64,000 nucleotides of DNA from Deltaproteobacteria bacterium (GTDB taxonomy: Bacteria > Desulfobacterota > Deferrisomatia > Deferrisomatales > JACRMM01). The stretch's first letter is position 1, and every line of letters starts with the position of its first letter. The stretch covers positions 124,001 through 188,000 of the forward strand of contig JACRMM010000058.1 in assembly GCA_016214985.1 (NCBI GenBank), in the 5' to 3' direction. Under the pieces are notes generated by a model. It made no database searches. It was not told where the DNA came from and was given only the letters and a program-made list of their open reading frames with translations. Positions 1 through 8,044 of the stretch are shown here, in pieces. The translations under genes were made by a program, and so were the position numbers.

Positions 1-118
1 CCGCCTCCCCCGCCGTTACGACACCGAGCTCTACCGGTCGAAATGCGATGCGGTGTACGGGCACGTCTATGACGCCTATCTCGGGCAGGGGCGCAGTGTG
101 TATTCGGTGATGAGCTGA
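1..118 (+). CDS. C-terminal fragment, possibly type I restriction subunit HsdR
   Basis: An open frame enters from the left edge and stops at a TGA at 116-118. The visible 38 residues are hydrophilic and include KCDAVYGHVYDAY followed by GQGRSVYSVMS. This resembles the extreme C-terminus of type I restriction-modification R subunits as I remember that family, where a K-C-x-x-V-(Y/F)-x-H-(V/I)-Y segment is common. The match is from memory and short, so the product is tentative. Nothing else of a restriction system is visible downstream. Confidence 0.4.
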   Translation, partial: RLPRRYDTELYRSKCDAVYGHVYDAYLGQGRSVYSVMS

Positions 119-183
119 GGGCGCTTCGACGAGGTCCCCGATCCGGCCAACCCTCCCAGGAGACCATTCACGAGGGAACCCGC

Positions 184-984
184 ATGACCACGCCCTACGT
201 ACCGCCCGTCCACCAGCTCCTCGCCCTTGGCGAGGCGAAACGCCAGGACGTTGAGCACTGGCACGACTACCGGAGCCTCGGCTTCGACGTGGAGCATGTG
301 CCCGAGCTCATCCGCATGGCGACTGATCCAGGGCTCCACGGGGCCGACGGGGACAGCCCGGAAGTGTGGGCGCCCCTCCACGCCTGGCGTGCCCTGGGTC
401 AACTAAGGGCTGTCGAGGCCGTCCGACCTCTCCTGTACCTCATGGCGGAGCTGGAGCACGACGATTGGCTGCTTGAGGAGGTCCCGGACATCGGTGGACT
501 CGTCGGCCCGCAGGCGATTCCTGTGCTCTCGGAGTTTCTTGGAGAGAGCGAACGAGACCGGTACGCCCGGGTCGCCGCCGGCCACGGGCTCGAGCGGATC
601 GGGACCCTCTGGCCCGAGGCTCGAGGCACATGCGTGGCGGCGCTGACGGCTCAGTTGGAACGGTTCGCAGAGGACGATTCCACCCTCAACGGCTTCCTGA
701 TCGGCTACCTCGTGGACCTCGACGCCAAGGATGCCCTGCCGACGATCGGCCGCGCCTTTGCCGCCGACTGCGTGGACATCTCCATCGGGGGGGACCTGGA
801 GGACGTCGAGATCGAACTGGGTGTCCGCGCGCACCGGGATACGCCTCCGAAGATGCCTCCCTGGATGAAGTCGATGCGGCGCGCGGTGTCGCGCGTCATC
901 CAGCAGAAGGACAGGGAGGCCGCGGCCCGCGCCAGGCGCAAGAAGAAGGCGGCCAAGGCCGCCCGCCGGAAGAACCGCCGGTAA
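184..984 (+). CDS. DUF1186-like HEAT-repeat protein
   Basis: The 266-residue protein starts at ATG after a GAGGGA Shine-Dalgarno sequence. Its body is mostly helical and reads like degenerate HEAT or DUF1186-type repeats, with a typical acidic GDLEDVEIELG segment near residue 205. The last 30 residues are a very basic Lys/Arg/Ala tail (RRKKKAAKAARRKNRR) that could bind nucleic acid or be disordered. No catalytic motif is evident. It sits between the possible HsdR fragment and dnaJ, and the good promoter in front of dnaJ suggests it is a separate unit. Function unknown; family assignment moderate. Confidence 0.6.
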   Translation: MTTPYVPPVHQLLALGEAKRQDVEHWHDYRSLGFDVEHVPELIRMATDPGLHGADGDSPEVWAPLHAWRALGQLRAVEAVRPLLYLMAELEHDDWLLEEVPDIGGLVGPQAIPVLSEFLGESERDRYARVAAGHGLERIGTLWPEARGTCVAALTAQLERFAEDDSTLNGFLIGYLVDLDAKDALPTIGRAFAADCVDISIGGDLEDVEIELGVRAHRDTPPKMPPWMKSMRRAVSRVIQQKDREAAARARRKKKAAKAARRKNRR

Positions 985-991
985 CCGCCGC

Positions 992-1020
992 TTGACACCC
1001 TCGCCTCAAACCCTTATCTA
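992..1020 (+). promoter_or_regulatory. Promoter of dnaJ (sigma70-like, possibly heat-shock)
   Basis: TTGACA at 992-997 and TATCTA at 1015-1020 are separated by 17 bp, a near-consensus housekeeping promoter 31 bp before the dnaJ start codon. The same stretch also reads CTTGACA ... CCCTTATCTA, which resembles a sigma32 heat-shock promoter (CTTGAAA / CCCCATnTA). That would suit a chaperone gene. Which sigma factor reads it cannot be decided from sequence. Confidence 0.6.
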
Positions 1021-1050
1021 AGGGCCCTTCCTGCGATAGGAGAAGGGCCC

Positions 1051-2187
1051 ATGGGCAAGGACTACTACACGATCCTCGGCGTGAAGCGCGACGCCTCAGC
1101 CGAGGAGGTCAAGAAGGGCTACCGCAAAGCCGCCCTGCAGCACCACCCGGACCGAAATCCCGGCGACAAGGCCGCCGAGGAGAAGTTCAAGGCGTGCTCC
1201 GAGGCCTACGAAGTCCTGAGCGACCCCCAGAAGCGCCAGCTTTACGACACCTACGGCGAAGAGGGGCTCACGGCGCGTGGGGTGCACCACGGCTTCCGCG
1301 GGTTCGAAGACATCTTCGCGAGCTTCGCGGATATCTTCGGCGACGCAGGCTTCGCCTTCGGCGGGGGCCGGCAGCGCCAGCGGGTGCGCAAGGGGCGCGA
1401 TCTCTCCCACGAGATCAAGGTCACCCTGGAGGAGGTCGCCAAGGGCTCAACCCGCAAGATCAAGGTGCGCAAGCCGGCGCCGTGCCCGGAGTGTGGCGGC
1501 ACGGGCGCGGCGAGCGCCGAGGCGATCCAAACCTGCCCCGGCTGTCAGGGCCGCGGCGTGGTGACCCGGGTGATGAAGCAGGGCTTCGCCACGTTCCAGT
1601 CCACGGGTCCTTGTCCCCAGTGCGGAGGCGCCGGCAAGCGGATCAAGGAGAAATGCTTGCACTGCTCGGGCGAAGGCACGGTGCGGGTGGAGAAGGTCGT
1701 GGAGATCCAGATCCCGGCCGGAGTCGAAGACGGCCAGCAGATGCGGGTCAGCGGTGAAGGCGAAGAGGTGGCCGGCGGGGTTCCGGGCGACCTCTTCATC
1801 GTGCTCCGGGAGGAGGAGCACTCGGTCTTCGAGCGCCGGGGCGCCGATCTCTTCGCCCCGCTTCGGGTTGAGCTCATGGACGCGGTGGAGGGGGGCACGA
1901 CCGAGATCGCCGGGCCCGACGGCGAGCCGCTGCGGATCAAGCTGGAGGAGGGCGTCCAGTCCGGGGTTGTGAAGGTGATCGAGGGAAAAGGGCTGCCGGT
2001 GCTGGGCCGGAGGGGATCGAGGGGGAATCTCTACCTCCAGGTCTGGGTCTCGACGCCCCACGGGCTGACGACCGAGCAGAAGTCCGGTCTCCGCAATGCG
2101 CTGGCCGGGATTCCCTGCGGGGGCCCGATCGAGACGTCCCACAAGGGGTGGAAGGAGTGGCTCGGAGCGCTCTTCGGGGAGGGGTAG
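1051..2187 (+). CDS. dnaJ: Chaperone protein DnaJ (Hsp40)
   Basis: This is a co-chaperone that delivers unfolded clients to DnaK and stimulates its ATPase in the cytoplasm. The 378-residue protein has the full type I layout. The J domain spans about residues 4-68 with the HPD tripeptide (HHPDRNPGD). A Gly/Phe-rich stretch follows to about residue 110. The zinc-binding cysteine domain spans about 145-205 with four CxxCxGxG repeats (CPECGGTG, CPGCQGRG, CPQCGGAG, CLHCSGEG). The C-terminal client-binding domains complete it. The start ATG follows a GGAGAAGG ribosome site. No dnaK or grpE is adjacent, so this may be a second, stand-alone DnaJ. A GC-rich hairpin follows before the convergent pilT. 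Confidence 0.95.
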   Translation: MGKDYYTILGVKRDASAEEVKKGYRKAALQHHPDRNPGDKAAEEKFKACSEAYEVLSDPQKRQLYDTYGEEGLTARGVHHGFRGFEDIFASFADIFGDAGFAFGGGRQRQRVRKGRDLSHEIKVTLEEVAKGSTRKIKVRKPAPCPECGGTGAASAEAIQTCPGCQGRGVVTRVMKQGFATFQSTGPCPQCGGAGKRIKEKCLHCSGEGTVRVEKVVEIQIPAGVEDGQQMRVSGEGEEVAGGVPGDLFIVLREEEHSVFERRGADLFAPLRVELMDAVEGGTTEIAGPDGEPLRIKLEEGVQSGVVKVIEGKGLPVLGRRGSRGNLYLQVWVSTPHGLTTEQKSGLRNALAGIPCGGPIETSHKGWKEWLGALFGEG

Positions 2188-2206
2188 GAGGCTAGGACGC
2201 CAAGGC

Positions 2207-2230
2207 GCCAGGGCGCTTCGGCGCCGCCCT
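2207..2230. terminator. UUCG-loop hairpin between convergent dnaJ and pilT
   Basis: GGCGC (2212-2216), loop TTCG (2217-2220) and GCGCC (2221-2225) form a perfect stem closed by the very stable UUCG tetraloop, with further imperfect pairing outside. It lies in the 64-bp gap between the 3' ends of dnaJ and pilT. There is no T-run, so intrinsic termination is uncertain; it may instead protect 3' ends. Confidence 0.4.
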
Positions 2231-2251
2231 CCGGCCTCGCGTCGGCGCGTC

Positions 2252-3349
2252 CTACCCTGGGATCCTTCCGCCCGTGTTCAGCAGGATCGCCCGTTCGAAG
2301 TCCGAGGGGTTGGTCGCCGCCGACTTCGCGGTCTCGAAGTCGATCACCCCCTGACTGAACAGATCCGTCAGGTGCTGGTCGAAGGACTGGGTGCCGTAGT
2401 TGTCACGCCCCTCCTCGATCACGTCCTTGATCTCGTGAGTGCGCATCGGGTCCTTGATGCACTCCTCGATGGTCTTCGTCATGCGCAGGATCTCGAGCGC
2501 CGCCACGCGCCCTCTTCCCTCCTTCTTGGTCAGGAGCCGCTGGCTGATCGTGGCCTTGAGGTTCTCTGCCACCCGAATCCGGACCATGTTCTGCTCTTGG
2601 GCCGGGAAGACGCTGATCAGGCGGCCCACCGTCTTCGCCGCGTCGGTCGTGTGCACGGTGCTGAACACGAGGTGACCGGTCTCTGCCGCCTTGAGCGCGA
2701 TGTCGATCGTCTCGGTGTCTCGCATCTCGCCCACGAGGATAATGTCCGGGTCCTGGCGGAGCGCGGCCCGCAGCCCTGCGTTGAAGTTGGCGGTATCGAG
2801 GCCGATCTCGCGCTGGGAGACTGAGCTCTTCTTGTTCTTGTGCATGAACTCGATCGGGTCCTCGATCGTGAGGATGTGGCAGCGCTGGCGCTCGTTGAGG
2901 TGGTCGATGAGCGCGGCCAGCGTCGACGTCTTCCCGCTGCCGGTCACGCCGGTGACGAGCACCAGTCCTCGCTCTTCTTCGGCGATCTCCCGAAGCACCG
3001 CGGGAAGCCCGAGAGACTCGAGGGTCGGGACGTCGAAAGGGATCGTGCGCAGGATGATCGCATAGGTGTTGCGCTGTCGGTAGATGTTGACGCGGAAGCG
3101 GCCGACGCCGTTGAGGGAGTATGACCCGTCCCACTCGCGCACGTCGTTGAGGACTACCGGAGGGTGGGAGTTCTCGAGCACCGTCTGGGCAATCGCGCGG
3201 GTGTCGTCGGCGGTGAGCGCCGGGCTCTTCGCCTCCTGCAGGACCCCGTTGACGCGCAACAGGATGGGGGTGCTCACCTTCAGGTGGATGTCGCTCGCCT
3301 CGGCCTTCACGGCGATGGTCAAGATCTTGTGAAAGGTCTCTCGATCCAT
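2252..3349 (-). CDS. pilT: Type IV pilus twitching motility ATPase PilT
   Basis: A hexameric ATPase that powers retraction of type IV pili at the inner membrane. The 365-residue protein begins MDRETFHKIL at an ATG preceded by GGGAGAC; an open frame extends upstream, but nothing there looks like PilT. Seen motifs are the N-terminal SDIHLK segment, the Walker A loop GVTGSGKT near residue 135, the IEDPIEFMHKNKKSSVSQREIG region (Asp box), the VGEMRDTET Walker B segment and the His box with TVHT. Length fits the family (about 345-370). The C-terminus is shorter in charged tail than PilU. No other pilus genes are in the window; the small zinc-ribbon gene lies 46 bp upstream on the same strand and may share its transcript. 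Confidence 0.93.
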   Translation of the reverse strand: MDRETFHKILTIAVKAEASDIHLKVSTPILLRVNGVLQEAKSPALTADDTRAIAQTVLENSHPPVVLNDVREWDGSYSLNGVGRFRVNIYRQRNTYAIILRTIPFDVPTLESLGLPAVLREIAEEERGLVLVTGVTGSGKTSTLAALIDHLNERQRCHILTIEDPIEFMHKNKKSSVSQREIGLDTANFNAGLRAALRQDPDIILVGEMRDTETIDIALKAAETGHLVFSTVHTTDAAKTVGRLISVFPAQEQNMVRIRVAENLKATISQRLLTKKEGRGRVAALEILRMTKTIEECIKDPMRTHEIKDVIEEGRDNYGTQSFDQHLTDLFSQGVIDFETAKSAATNPSDFERAILLNTGGRIPG

Positions 3350-3395
3350 GGGTGTCTCCCGGGATGTCCCGTCGGGCCCGAGGGGGGCGGGGGTG

Positions 3396-3614
3396 TCAGT
3401 GGAGGTCGTGGCGGTCGGCCAGGGGAGGGAGTCCCTCCAGGAACGACTCGGGGATGGAGGCCTGGTCCTGGACGTTGCGGCAGGCCGGGCAGTAGGCCAG
3501 CCAGAGCCGGCTCTCTCCCCAGGGGCGGGAGACGCAGAGGAGTTCGGAGTGGCCGCACTGGCGGCAGTGGGGCTCCTGGGGCGTGACTCGGGCCTGGGGT
3601 TCCTTGATGGACAC
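3396..3614 (-). CDS. Small zinc-ribbon protein
   Basis: A 72-residue protein starting at GTG (3612-3614), chosen because AGGAGG lies 6 nt upstream. The open frame continues further upstream without ribosome-site support. Two knuckles, CRQCG near residue 19 and CPAC near residue 46, form a C-x2-C ... C-x2-C zinc ribbon. It is located 46 bp upstream of pilT on the same strand, so the two are probably co-transcribed. The role is unknown; it may bind nucleic acid or protein partners. It is not a recognised pilus component. Confidence 0.6.
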   Translation of the reverse strand: MSIKEPQARVTPQEPHCRQCGHSELLCVSRPWGESRLWLAYCPACRNVQDQASIPESFLEGLPPLADRHDLH

Positions 3615-3928
3615 CGCGAGCCTCCTTGCCGAGCGGGGATAGCGTCGTCCCTTAGGATCGGCGGAGAGGGTCGTTCCCTTGAGCGCTGAACGTGCGATGC
3701 CAAGCCGGGCGGGGTTCTCCTGCCCGCGAGGCACGATCCGCAGGGGGCCCGTCGCGTCCTTCCCGAGTGTCGAAGGGGCCTGAGCCGGCCCCGCCTTCCC
3801 CCACGCGACGCGCCAAGGCCGCGCGCCTCACGTGCGTGACTCCGCCGCTTGTCACGGGCCCGCCGACTTGCTAGGGTTCCGCCCGTTCCCGTTCCCGTTC
3901 CCGTTCCCGTTCCAGAGGAGGTCACGCG
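3615..3928. other. Divergent intergenic region
   Basis: These 314 bp separate the minus-strand zinc-ribbon/pilT unit from the plus-strand peroxiredoxin. Visible are a GGGGCC-TGAGCC-GGCCCC hairpin around 3776-3793, the hexamer repeat at 3882-3913 and the peroxiredoxin ribosome site GAGGAGGT just before 3929. No convincing -35/-10 pair was found by eye on either strand. Confidence 0.5.
3882..3913 (+). repeat. Hexanucleotide tandem repeat (CCCGTT)5
   Basis: Five perfect copies of CCCGTT plus two bases lie directly upstream of the GAGGAGGT ribosome site of the peroxiredoxin gene. The array is in the presumed 5' leader. Slippage would change leader length in steps of six bases without touching the reading frame. 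Any effect on expression is inference. Confidence 0.85.
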
Positions 3929-4399
3929 ATGCTTCGATCCGGCGCCCCCGCTCCCGACTTTCGTCTTGCGACCGACGACGGCACGCCCCTGGGCCTCGAA
4001 GACCTCCGGGGCACCCGCTTCGTTCTCTTCTTCTACGCCCGGGACGCGACGCCAGGGTGAACGACGGAGGCCCTGGAGTTCCAGGACCGCATCGAACAGT
4101 TGAGCGCCCTGGGAGTGAAGGTCGCCGGTGTGTCGAAGGACTCGGTGGCGAGCCACGCGAAGTTCCGGGCCAAGCTCGGGCTCACCTTTCCTCTGCTCTC
4201 CGACCCGGACCACGTGGTGATGGAGGCCTACGGTGCCTGGGGCGAGAAGACGATGTACGGCAAACCGGTCCAGGGGGCGCTGCGGTCCACCGTGGTCGTG
4301 GACGCGGACGGAGCGGTCGAGAGGGTGTACCCGAACGTGAAGGCTGCCGGCCACGCCCAGAAGGTTCTCGAGGACCTCCGGGGCACCGGGGCCGCGTGA
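3929..4399 (+). CDS. Selenocysteine-containing peroxiredoxin (BCP/PrxQ type)
   Basis: A thioredoxin-fold peroxidase that would reduce hydroperoxides. Translation from ATG 3929 (ribosome site GAGGAGGT) gives residues 1-43 with APAPDFRL and FVLFFYARDATPG. An in-frame TGA at 4058-4060 (codon 44) falls exactly where BCP-family enzymes carry the peroxidatic Cys of TPGC-T. The same frame continues TTEALEFQDRIEQL to a TGA at 4397-4399 with complete BCP-like C-terminal sequence (GLTFPLLSDPD). Read through, the protein is 156 residues and contains no cysteine at all, so codon 44 would be the only redox residue. A SECIS-like hairpin lies 17 nt after the TGA. The most economical reading is selenocysteine at 44. 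A nonsense mutation is the alternative, but intact sequence on both sides argues against it. The last codons overlap the next gene (GTGA). Confidence 0.85.
4069..4088 (+). promoter_or_regulatory. Bacterial SECIS-like hairpin
   Basis: CCTGG (4072-4076), loop AGTT (4077-4080) and CCAGG (4081-4085) form a stem extended by two G-C pairs across a C/A mismatch. The apical loop begins 17 nt after the TGA and has G at its second position. This meets the known bacterial SECIS rules: loop within about 16-37 nt of UGA and a G among the first loop bases. It would bind SelB to recode UGA. Confidence 0.7.
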
Positions 4400-5400
4400 G
4401 CCGCTGGCGCCCCGCAGGGGCGATCGCCCTGCTGCTCCTTGCCGGCGGGGTCGGGGCTTTGGCCGGAGCTGCCGGGCCGGACTCCACCGGCAGCCCTGCC
4501 GCGCCGTGGCGGCTGGGATTCTCCGAGCGGGGACTGCGGCTGCTCGAGGTCCCGCCCCTCGACGAGCTCTGCGAGGAAAAGGATCGGCTGCTGCTCGAGG
4601 CGTCGGAGGGGGCGTGCACCCCAGAGACCCCGGACCTCACGCCGGTGCCCCTGGATCGTGACCGGGCGCCGGTCCTGCGGCGCTCGAGGCTGGCCGAGCG
4701 CCGGACCTGGTGGCTCCTGGATCTCCGAGGCAGGTCGTCCCAGGTGACCTTTCCGCACCTGGTCGCCCTCTACTCCGCCTCGGGGGCCTCGGGCTGCTAC
4801 TTCCTCGCGTCGGAGGCCGTGGCGAGGGACCGCGCGCCCGTCGAAGGGCCCACGGAGGAGAATCTCGTCTTCGCGTTCCCGGAGCCACCCCGGACTCCTC
4901 CGGCCGTTCGGCGGCCCTCGGGGGACTGGACGCTTTACGACCGGGCCGAGACGAAGCTGCCGGGCCGCTACTGTGACCTGCTCAAGGCCTCTGAGGTCCG
5001 CGTAGTGCTCGGCGCCCGCTACGCGGGCTTCGCCTCGGAGCTCTCGCAGGCGTTCGCGCAGCCGTTCTCGGCCCGACTCGACGCACGCGGGCGTCCCGAA
5101 ACACTCTGGCTCGTGGGTTGGGCCGCGAGCGGCCCGAAGAGCGGTGAGCTCGACGCGGCCTGGTCGGTGTGCCGTGAGCGAGCCGGTCGCCTCCAGCCCC
5201 TGGCCGTCGTCTACGATGCGGACGCGGACGAAGACCGCCGGTACCGGCCGGAACTGGTCGCGGCCATGGACCTGGACGGCGACGGAGCGGATGAGCTCGT
5301 GCTCTCGGCCCACTACGGGGAGGGAGACGAAGTCAAGGTGTTCGCCTGGAGGGGAGGAGGCCTGGTGCCGGTGTACGACAGCGCCTACTTCGGTCAGTAG
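4396..5400 (+). CDS. Secreted protein with FG-GAP/EF-hand-like C-terminus, unknown function
   Basis: The start GTG (4396-4398) overlaps the peroxiredoxin stop (GTGA), implying translational coupling. The 334-residue product opens with basic residues and a hydrophobic stretch (AIALLLLAGGVGALAGA), so it is probably exported. The C-terminus contains YDADADEDRRYRPELVAAMD then DLDGDGADELVLS. This Asp-rich calcium-loop pattern is seen in FG-GAP/VCBS-type repeats. The middle has two separated cysteines and no catalytic motif I recognise. Because it is coupled to a peroxide-reducing selenoenzyme it may act in the same stress response, but that is inference. Confidence 0.7.
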   Translation: MSRWRPAGAIALLLLAGGVGALAGAAGPDSTGSPAAPWRLGFSERGLRLLEVPPLDELCEEKDRLLLEASEGACTPETPDLTPVPLDRDRAPVLRRSRLAERRTWWLLDLRGRSSQVTFPHLVALYSASGASGCYFLASEAVARDRAPVEGPTEENLVFAFPEPPRTPPAVRRPSGDWTLYDRAETKLPGRYCDLLKASEVRVVLGARYAGFASELSQAFAQPFSARLDARGRPETLWLVGWAASGPKSGELDAAWSVCRERAGRLQPLAVVYDADADEDRRYRPELVAAMDLDGDGADELVLSAHYGEGDEVKVFAWRGGGLVPVYDSAYFGQ

Positions 5401-5602
5401 GGAGCCGCAGCGGCGGTGTCGCCCTCGTCGAGCACGGGGCTGGCCGGCCGGCCCCTGAGTGCGCAAGACGATCCTTCGCGCTCCACGCCTCCGAAGTGGC
5501 TTCTTGTGACGGGCCGGGCTTTCCGCGCACGTCCGGCTGGCTGCTTCGAAGCCGCGTCTTGCTTCGCTGTGGACCGGCCGGCCCATCCCGTCCGGCGAGC
5601 TA

Positions 5603-7804
5603 TCAGAGCTCCACCTCGAGCCCGGCCAGGGAGGCGATGAACTTCTTCGTTCCGGCGTCGGCGAACCGCACGTGGACCTTGGCGGAGGGCCCGCGGCCCT
5701 CGACCCGTTCGACGCTCCCGAGGCCGTAGCGCGCGTGGCGCACCCGCATGCCTTCGCGGTAGTCGGCCTCCCCGGGCTCGGGCAGGAAGAAGTGGCCCGA
5801 GCTTCCCCGCTCCGGCGGCCGGGCAGCCGCGGGCACGGCGGCGGCGCGGAGCTCCGCCGGCTCTGCCGCCGCGGGCAGCTCGGAGAGAAAACGGCTCGGC
5901 GGGCGAAAGAAGCTCTCGGCGCCGTAGACCCGCCGCACCCGCGCGCGGGTGAGAAAGAGGCGGTCCTTGGCGCGGGTGAGGCCCACGTAGCACAGGCGCC
6001 GCTCCTCCTCGAGCTCGTCGTCGCTGTGGGAGCTTCGGTCGTGGGGGAAGACGCCCTCCTCCAGGCCGGTGAGGAAGACCACCGAGTACTCCAGCCCCTT
6101 GGCCGCGTGAAGGGTCATCAGGGTCACCACGTCGGCCCGATCGGGCGAGAGGTCCTGGTCGCTCACCAGGGCGGAGCGGTCCAGGAACTCCCGCGGGCTC
6201 GCCGCGCCTCCGGGCTCCTCGGCTCCGTGCCGCTCGAAGGACTCCGCGGCGTTGAGAAGCTCTTCGAGGTTCTCGAGCCGGTCGAGGGCCTCCTCCGAGC
6301 CTTCGCCCTTCAGGGCCTGGACGTAGCCCGCCTCTTCCACGATCCGCGCGAGCAGCTCCCGCAAGGGAACGGTCCCCAGGGCTTCCCGCCAGCCGCGAAC
6401 GAGCGCGGCGAACGCCGCTACGGGACGCGCCTGCCGCGTGGGGAGCAGCCCCTCCTCTACGGATGCCTCGACGGCGGCCCACAGGCCGGTGCCCCGGCGG
6501 CGGGCCTCCTCGAGGATCCGGTCGACGGTGCTCTTCCCTATGCCGCGGGCCGGGGTGTTCACGATCCGCTGGAAGGCGGCCGGGTCGTCCGGGTTGAGGA
6601 CGAGCCGCAGGTAGGCCAGCGCGTCCTTGATCTCCTTGCGGTCGTAGAACCGAAGGCCGCCGTACACGACGTAGGGGATGCGCCGGCGCAGGAACGCCTC
6701 TTCGAAGGGGCGCGACAGGGCGTGCATCCGGTACAGGATCGCCGTGTCCGAGTAGGCGAGCCCCCGGCGACGGAGCTCCAGGATCGTCTCCGCGACCCAG
6801 GCCGCCTCTTCCTCCTCGGTGGGGGCGGCGTACAGGGTGAGGGGTTCGCCGCCGGCCCGTTCGGTCCACAGCACCTTCGGGTGGCGCCCCACGTTGCGCG
6901 ACACCACGGCCGACGCGGCGTCCAGGATCGCCTGGGTGCTCCGGTAGTTCTGCTCGAGCTTGACGATCGTGGCGCCCGGGAACTCCTCCTCGAAGGAGAG
7001 GATGTTTCGCAGGTCCGCGCCCCGCCAGCCATAGATGGACTGGTCGTCGTCGCCCACCACGCACACGTTCCCGTGGCCTCGGGAGATCTCTCGGACCAGG
7101 AGGTACTGCACCCGGTTGGTGTCCTGGTACTCGTCGATCAACAGGTGGGCGAAGCGCCGCCGGTACTGGTCGCCGACCTCGGGGTGGGCCTGGAAGAGGC
7201 GGAGCGTCTCCAGGAGGATGTCGCCGAAGTCGAGGGCCCGCGCCTCCCGGAGCCGCGCCTGGTAACGGGTGAAGAACTCCTTCTGGGCGCGGGCGTACGG
7301 GTTCGCGCCGGGGGCGGGCAGGTCCTCGGGCCCCTGGCCTTCGTCCTTGGCGCGCTGCGCGCGGTGCAGAAGCGATGTGGGCGAAAACCGCTTCGGATCC
7401 AGGCCGAGCTCCTTGACCACGGCGTCCGAGAGCCTCTTCTGGTCGTCGGCGTCGTAGATGCCGAAGTCCGGACCCACGTCGAGGAGGTTCGCGTGCCCGC
7501 GCAGGATCCGCAGGCACACCCCGTGGAAGGTGCCGATCCAGGCCCCGGCGGCGAGGCTTCCGAGCAGGCCCTCGACCCGGTGGCGCATCTCTCGCGCTGC
7601 CTTGTTCGTGAAGGTGACCGCGAGGATCGCGCGCGGGTCCACGCCTGCGTGCGCCACCAGGTAGGCGATGCGGTAGGTGAGCACGCGCGTCTTGCCGCTG
7701 CCCGCCCCGGCCAGGATCAGGAGCGGCCCCTGGGTGTGGGAGACCGCCTCCCACTGGGAGGGGTTCAGGGAACGGCGCAGCGCGTCGGGCGAAGCGAGGT
7801 TCAT
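5603..7804 (-). CDS. pcrA: UvrD/PcrA-type superfamily 1 DNA helicase
   Basis: A 3'-5' DNA helicase for excision repair, mismatch repair and clearing of RecA or stalled complexes. The 733-residue protein starts at ATG with MNLASPDALRRSLNPSQWEAV; the longer upstream frame lies in a repeat and is not coding. SF1A motifs appear in order: Q motif LNPSQWEAV, Walker A GAGSGKT near residue 36, TFTNKAA, DEYQDTN (motif II), GDDDQSIYGWRGA (III), QNYRST (IV), VTLMTLHAAKGLEY (V) and YVGLTRAKDRL (VI). The C-terminal GMRVRHARYGLGSVERVEG segment is the Tudor-like tail typical of UvrD/PcrA. No neighbouring repair genes; monocistronic by position. Confidence 0.95.
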   Translation of the reverse strand: MNLASPDALRRSLNPSQWEAVSHTQGPLLILAGAGSGKTRVLTYRIAYLVAHAGVDPRAILAVTFTNKAAREMRHRVEGLLGSLAAGAWIGTFHGVCLRILRGHANLLDVGPDFGIYDADDQKRLSDAVVKELGLDPKRFSPTSLLHRAQRAKDEGQGPEDLPAPGANPYARAQKEFFTRYQARLREARALDFGDILLETLRLFQAHPEVGDQYRRRFAHLLIDEYQDTNRVQYLLVREISRGHGNVCVVGDDDQSIYGWRGADLRNILSFEEEFPGATIVKLEQNYRSTQAILDAASAVVSRNVGRHPKVLWTERAGGEPLTLYAAPTEEEEAAWVAETILELRRRGLAYSDTAILYRMHALSRPFEEAFLRRRIPYVVYGGLRFYDRKEIKDALAYLRLVLNPDDPAAFQRIVNTPARGIGKSTVDRILEEARRRGTGLWAAVEASVEEGLLPTRQARPVAAFAALVRGWREALGTVPLRELLARIVEEAGYVQALKGEGSEEALDRLENLEELLNAAESFERHGAEEPGGAASPREFLDRSALVSDQDLSPDRADVVTLMTLHAAKGLEYSVVFLTGLEEGVFPHDRSSHSDDELEEERRLCYVGLTRAKDRLFLTRARVRRVYGAESFFRPPSRFLSELPAAAEPAELRAAAVPAAARPPERGSSGHFFLPEPGEADYREGMRVRHARYGLGSVERVEGRGPSAKVHVRFADAGTKKFIASLAGLEVEL

Positions 7805-7844
7805 GGGAGGGCCTCTCCGTGGGGTGGGGCATTCCGCATTCGCC

Positions 7845-7993
7845 AGGGCCGGGCGGGGGCCTTCCCTCCGGCGGTCGGGATCCCCGAAGGTCGAACCCTG
7901 AACGAACGCGGTGAGGTCGGCTCGGGTCGACCGCGTCGGTCCGCGTGCCAAGGCCGCCTGCCCGCCTCCGGCAAGGCCCCCGCCCGGCCCCCC
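7845..7993. repeat. Interspersed inverted-repeat element, copy A
   Basis: About 150 bp bounded by an 18-bp perfect terminal inverted repeat, GGGCCGGGCGGGGGCCTT on the left and its reverse complement on the right, extended by imperfect pairing (CCGGCGG / CCGCC). It fills the gap between the helicase and CLC genes. A second copy lies at 39555-39714 with matching ends and internal GATCCC..GAA and CGTGCC.AAG.CCGCCTGCCCGC segments. It has no coding capacity. Confidence 0.7.
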
Positions 7994-8044
7994 AAGCCAT
8001 TTGGGTTTGACCTGACAGCGGATGGCTGAACGCTCACGGCTCGG

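Noticed and set aside
3832..5400. A single 522-residue open frame covering the peroxiredoxin region
   Set aside because: Its first 188 codons are the hexamer repeat and an out-of-frame reading of the peroxiredoxin. Real coding begins at GTG 4396.
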